From a virus, in IMG/VR virus record IMGVR_UViG_3300027712_000156, positions 1 through 23,080 of that record: DNA of 23,080 nt. One strand, given 5' to 3'. The notes below the pieces were generated by a model. That model searched no databases, was not told the origin of the DNA, and saw nothing but the letters and a program-made list of their open reading frames with translations. Below, piece after piece: positions 20,460-23,080 of this stretch. Position 1 is the first letter of the stretch, and each line of letters begins with the position of its first letter. The translations under genes and the position numbers were made by a program.

Positions 20460-21629
20460 TTACAAGATATAATATTGACCGCTGCCCTTATTTTCTATAA
20501 AGCATTTGTTTGCTAGTGCCAATGCATTGACTGTATCGTCATGGAACCCAGTAGGTGCAGAGTATCTAACCCCTGTAGATGTGAATAAATATTCAAATAT
20601 TTCTAATTCTGTTTTTATCTCATTGTCAGGATAACCCAAATCTCCTTTATGTATTGCCGATGCTAAGCCTTCCATTAATTGCTGCTTACTTGTGCTAGTG
20701 TATTTAAAGCCAGTCATATCATTAAAGTATCTTTGCAAGTCTTCTACAATGGCATCACCCACTCCTGTACTATCAATAAAAATATGTTTGTGTTTAGGGA
20801 TGCGTTTAATTGTTTCCCTTGTTTGCATCCAGTCCTTTTGAAAACGTTCATAGTGCGCCACATTGCCGTTAACATCTAAACCAATGATAACAGTCCAATC
20901 AAAGGACTTCGCCAAATCTATGCCGTAGTATCTAGCCTCTAAATTGCTCAAAGGTTTAACGCATTTAGCTATGTGCTCACTACCAAAAGGGTTGGCAGCA
21001 TTTTCCATTGCATTAGCCATGTACTCCTGCTCAAAAACTGCATGTGGAAGTTGCGCCCTTGCTGCATCTATTTCGGCAGGGTCAATATAAGGGTTATCAT
21101 AAGTAGTAAATTTAAAAGTCTCCCATTCAGGACTACCATTTTTAAGGAATAAACTATAAAAATAATTCTTACCTCTTGGAGTGGATAAAAAGATGGCTTT
21201 GCCTTTGTAGTCTGTTAATGTAGGTCGTATGCTATTCTGCCATCCATCTTGTAAGTTAGGTATGAATGAAGCCTCATCTATAATAGCCAAATGAAATTTT
21301 AAACCTCTAAGCGCATCTAATCGTTCGCCTGTAAAGAAACGAATTACACCGCCTGTTATAAACTGAATAACTAAATCACTTTCATTCTTTTTATATAGGT
21401 TATCAGGAAGTAGTTTGCAAATCTCTTGAAAGAATATTTTGCCTAACTGATAGGTTGGTGTTATATAGGCTACTTGCTGCCTTGACACTCCGCATTCAAT
21501 AGCAATGTTTTGACTGATTAATGATTTACCAAACCTTCTTCCTGCCATCATTACCCTAAACCTTGCCTCACTATCTAAAACCTTTTGTTGTGCAGGATGT
21601 GCTTCATTAAGTTTTATTTTTTGCTTCAT
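20460..21629 (-). CDS. terL: terminase large subunit
   Basis: The 389-aa protein has both terminase domains. ATPase: Walker A A29-G-R-R-F-G-K35-S36, Walker B LAIID118-E119, and the coupling motif LST-P (149-151). Nuclease (RNase H-like): first acid D238 in YYGIDLAKSFDWT, second D286 in IFIDSTGVGD, third D364/D365 in GFHDDTVNALALA. It cuts concatemeric DNA and pumps it into the prohead. The length is typical for the compact TerL proteins of Bacteroidota phages. Its start overlaps the small-subunit gene by 23 bases. The ATG at 21629 is preferred because Walker A then lies about 30 residues in, as usual. Confidence 0.95.
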   Translation of the reverse strand: MKQKIKLNEAHPAQQKVLDSEARFRVMMAGRRFGKSLISQNIAIECGVSRQQVAYITPTYQLGKIFFQEICKLLPDNLYKKNESDLVIQFITGGVIRFFTGERLDALRGLKFHLAIIDEASFIPNLQDGWQNSIRPTLTDYKGKAIFLSTPRGKNYFYSLFLKNGSPEWETFKFTTYDNPYIDPAEIDAARAQLPHAVFEQEYMANAMENAANPFGSEHIAKCVKPLSNLEARYYGIDLAKSFDWTVIIGLDVNGNVAHYERFQKDWMQTRETIKRIPKHKHIFIDSTGVGDAIVEDLQRYFNDMTGFKYTSTSKQQLMEGLASAIHKGDLGYPDNEIKTELEIFEYLFTSTGVRYSAPTGFHDDTVNALALANKCFIENKGSGQYYIL

Positions 21630-22002
21630 AGCTAATAACTATTTCGGTAACTGTTTCGTCAATTATTGTAGTGCTTTCTTTTGGCTTACCATAAACACGG
21701 CTAAGCAATGTATCTAAACTATATAGCGAACCTTTTTTAAGGCTTGTAAACATTGCGTTGGCTACAGTTTTTTCTAATATGGTTGCCTTATCGTTTTGGT
21801 AAATCTCTTTTAATTCATCTACAGTTGAAGCCATTAATATTTGGATGCAATCGTTAATCTCGCTTAACTTGTAACCTTCAATATTTAAATTATTAACCAA
21901 CTTTCTAGGTCTGCCGTTAGGGTTGCCAGTTTCGCCTTTCTGCCATCTGTTAAGCTTACCGCCTGTTGCACCATTGCTTTTGCCATCAACTAAAATAGCC
22001 AT
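21607..22002 (-). CDS. terminase small subunit-like protein (DUF5681-type N-terminus)
   Basis: The 131-aa protein has the basic glycine-rich motif RWQKGETGNPNGRPRKL (residues 19-35), which defines DUF5681-like N-termini that often precede terminase large subunits. A helical region follows (INDCIQILMASTVDELKEIY, then LEKTVANAMFTSLKKG), and the ending SRVYGKPKEST fits the DNA-recognition subunit of a packaging terminase. It starts directly after the methyltransferase stop (TAA-ATG, no gap) and overlaps TerL by 23 bases. Small-subunit function is inferred from motif and position. Confidence 0.8.
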   Translation of the reverse strand: MAILVDGKSNGATGGKLNRWQKGETGNPNGRPRKLVNNLNIEGYKLSEINDCIQILMASTVDELKEIYQNDKATILEKTVANAMFTSLKKGSLYSLDTLLSRVYGKPKESTTIIDETVTEIVISYEAKNKT

Positions 22003-22530
22003 TTACTTTAATTTAAATAATTTAGCATAAGGAGTAGGATAGGATAAGTTTTTAATCATCTCATATCCTTTGCCTTGAAAAAATTCAATCCATTTGTTTT
22101 GAGTCTTAATGTTTATATGCCCCCAATCACCATCCCAATCGGTAACCTCACTTGTGCTGCTATGTAAAATATAAGTAGGCTTAATCGCTTTAAATAGCTT
22201 GTTTAATTCTTTGTCAGTCATGTGTTCGCTTACCTCAATAAAAAGCATTAAATCGGTTGTAATTGGCTTACTGATAATTTTAAGATGTGGCGCATATTCT
22301 TTGATATAGTCAGTATGTGCCTGCCATATTTCGTAAGCACTTGTATTATATCCTGCGTTATGAAATGCAGCCGTATAAACTCCTGTTCCTGCGCCATAAT
22401 CCATTACGCTTTTTATAGGGTAATCTTTTACCTGGTGTGCTGTTACATCTGCAAGGTTAACAAAGTCAGGATTATGGAAACCAATACCCCAACCTAATTC
22501 CTTTGCTAAAAATTCATCATCTTTTATCAT
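22003..22530 (-). CDS. class I SAM-dependent methyltransferase, 175 aa
   Basis: The protein carries motif I D44-Y-G-A-G-T-G50 for S-adenosylmethionine binding, an acidic residue at the end of strand 2 (E67 in SAYEIW) and a strand-4-like LMLFIEVSEHM (95-104). There is no DPPY/NPPY or PC motif, so it is not a typical adenine-N6 or cytosine-C5 DNA methyltransferase; small molecule, glycan or protein methylation is more likely. The C-terminal half has WGHINIKTQNKWIEFFQGKG, seen in phage and environmental methyltransferases beside glycosyltransferases. Its ATG overlaps the 82-aa stop (ATGA), and TerS follows at once. With the glycosyltransferase it could decorate a virion component or glycan. Confidence 0.8.
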   Translation of the reverse strand: MIKDDEFLAKELGWGIGFHNPDFVNLADVTAHQVKDYPIKSVMDYGAGTGVYTAAFHNAGYNTSAYEIWQAHTDYIKEYAPHLKIISKPITTDLMLFIEVSEHMTDKELNKLFKAIKPTYILHSSTSEVTDWDGDWGHINIKTQNKWIEFFQGKGYEMIKNLSYPTPYAKLFKLK

Positions 22531-22775
22531 CTATATATGTTTAATAAAAATTCAATTACGCAAACAGGGCAGCTATTATTATAACGATAGTAAGCATCCT
22601 TTTTGGCTCTGTATGCTTCAAGTAGTTCAGCTTGCACATCGTGATTAAAGTTTACTAATTCGCCTGTCTTAATATAAAAATCATAGTAGTGCCTATGCTT
22701 TGCAAAGGTCGCTGTATGCCTGTCTTCTACTATCGTTGACTTCGGTAAAGTTGTATTTTGTTTTCGCCCACTCAT
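22527..22775 (-). CDS. small CxxC phage protein, 82 aa
   Basis: The 82-aa protein (MSGRKQNTTLPKSTIVEDRH) is rich in His and Tyr in the middle (FAKHRHYYDFYIKTGELVNF) and ends with NNSCPVCVIEFLLNIYR. Short phage proteins with a C-x-x-C-V-x-E ending followed by a Tyr are frequent in Bacteroidota phages and are of unknown role. The frame overlaps the glycosyltransferase gene by 83 bases, unusually long, and no internal ATG exists; either the overlap is real or translation begins at a non-ATG codon further in. The stop overlaps the methyltransferase ATG by 4 bases, which supports it as a gene. Confidence 0.6.
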   Translation of the reverse strand: MSGRKQNTTLPKSTIVEDRHTATFAKHRHYYDFYIKTGELVNFNHDVQAELLEAYRAKKDAYYRYNNSCPVCVIEFLLNIYR

Positions 22776-23080
22776 ATAATGCGTTCCCTAATTGCTCCCT
22801 CAGGTTGGGATTGTTGACTAATAAATTAATATAATTAAACCAATCGCTTTGCTTATTAACCCATAATACTGGCGCATCGTAATCTATATTATATGGTGCT
22901 ACGTTGCTACATATTACCGGCAATCTTTTTGCTGCTGCTTCTAGTATCTTTAAATTAGACTTGCAAGCGTGCCATTCGCTATTCTCTAAAGGGATAACGC
23001 AAATATCTGCATTCTCATACATACTCATGTAGGTTGCAGGTGGCTGTGATGGCATTATTTCAGTAGCACTATAAGCATTT
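22693..23080 (-). CDS. glycosyltransferase (GT4/GT-B-like), C-terminal part
   Basis: The frame is open to the right edge of the window, so this is the C-terminal portion of a larger gene (an internal ATG at 23055 is not taken as the start). The segment YENADICVIPLENSEWHACK followed by SNLKILEAAAKRLPVICSNV is the nucleotide-sugar-binding region of GT-B fold, GT4-type glycosyltransferases; the E in KILEAAA belongs to their conserved acidic motif. It ends with a helix LREQLGNALYEWAKTKYNFT, typical of the family. It transfers a sugar to an unknown acceptor: virion protein, host glycan or DNA. Neighbours are the 82-aa protein and a methyltransferase, then packaging genes. Confidence 0.8.
   Translation of the reverse strand, partial: NAYSATEIMPSQPPATYMSMYENADICVIPLENSEWHACKSNLKILEAAAKRLPVICSNVAPYNIDYDAPVLWVNKQSDWFNYINLLVNNPNLREQLGNALYEWAKTKYNFTEVNDSRRQAYSDLCKA

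Noticed and set aside
1-23080. CRISPR arrays, tRNA genes, insertion sequences, integrase or att sites
   Set aside because: I saw no regularly spaced repeats, no cloverleaf with the T-arm consensus in the gaps, no transposase or integrase motifs, and no terminal inverted repeats. Gaps between genes are too short to hold most of these.

Overview
The window is a contiguous piece of a double-stranded DNA tailed phage (Caudoviricetes, siphovirus-like) that infects a Bacteroidota host. It could be a free phage or a prophage; no integrase, repressor or att site is visible. Host evidence is indirect. The DNA is AT-rich. There is almost no Shine-Dalgarno sequence, and starts are preceded by A-rich leaders. 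The fibre protein has a signal peptide ending in KAQ. Several gaps contain TAnnTTTG boxes, the Bacteroidota -7 consensus. Many of the proteins belong to families I know from Bacteroidota phages. Every supported gene is on the minus strand, so transcription runs from position 23080 down to 1.

In transcription order the window begins with an accessory module: a truncated glycosyltransferase, an 82-aa CxxC protein and a class I methyltransferase (23080-22003). The packaging genes follow (TerS, TerL; 22002-20460). Next comes a tail assembly chaperone-like gene that appears to need a -1 frameshift at a run of nine T (20429-19699), then a gp10-like connector, two large tail or baseplate proteins and the tape measure (19736-13827). 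The head genes come after these tail genes: a prohead protease with an inserted HAD-like domain, a scaffold-like protein, the major capsid protein and a putative tail tube protein (13796-10704). An intrinsic terminator at 10649-10682 abuts the next start codon. After it come a 115-aa protein, the portal, two connector/completion proteins and a signal-peptide-bearing fibre (10648-4708). The block ends with a small fibre-adjacent protein and a compact lysis cassette: two tiny membrane proteins, a likely unimolecular spanin and a GH24 lysozyme (4697-3257). Last are a calcineurin-like phosphoesterase, a 57-aa protein and an HExxH protein, closed by a strong terminator at about 1709-1743.

Left of that terminator a second unit begins (1563 to 1). 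It holds short early-type genes of unknown function, two of them under 35 codons, and leads to an ERF-family single-strand annealing protein cut by the window edge. Its upstream region (1564-1708) has exact 12-bp direct repeats 21 bp apart that overlap a candidate promoter.

The observations most worth a second look are the T9 frameshift, the HAD domain inside the protease, the 17-bp dyad element over three start codons, the terminator touching a start codon, the displaced head/tail gene order, the u-spanin and the secreted-type signal on a virion fibre. No wholly new defence or mobile system was recognised. No stretch longer than 300 bases lacks a gene; the largest gap is 1564-1768.
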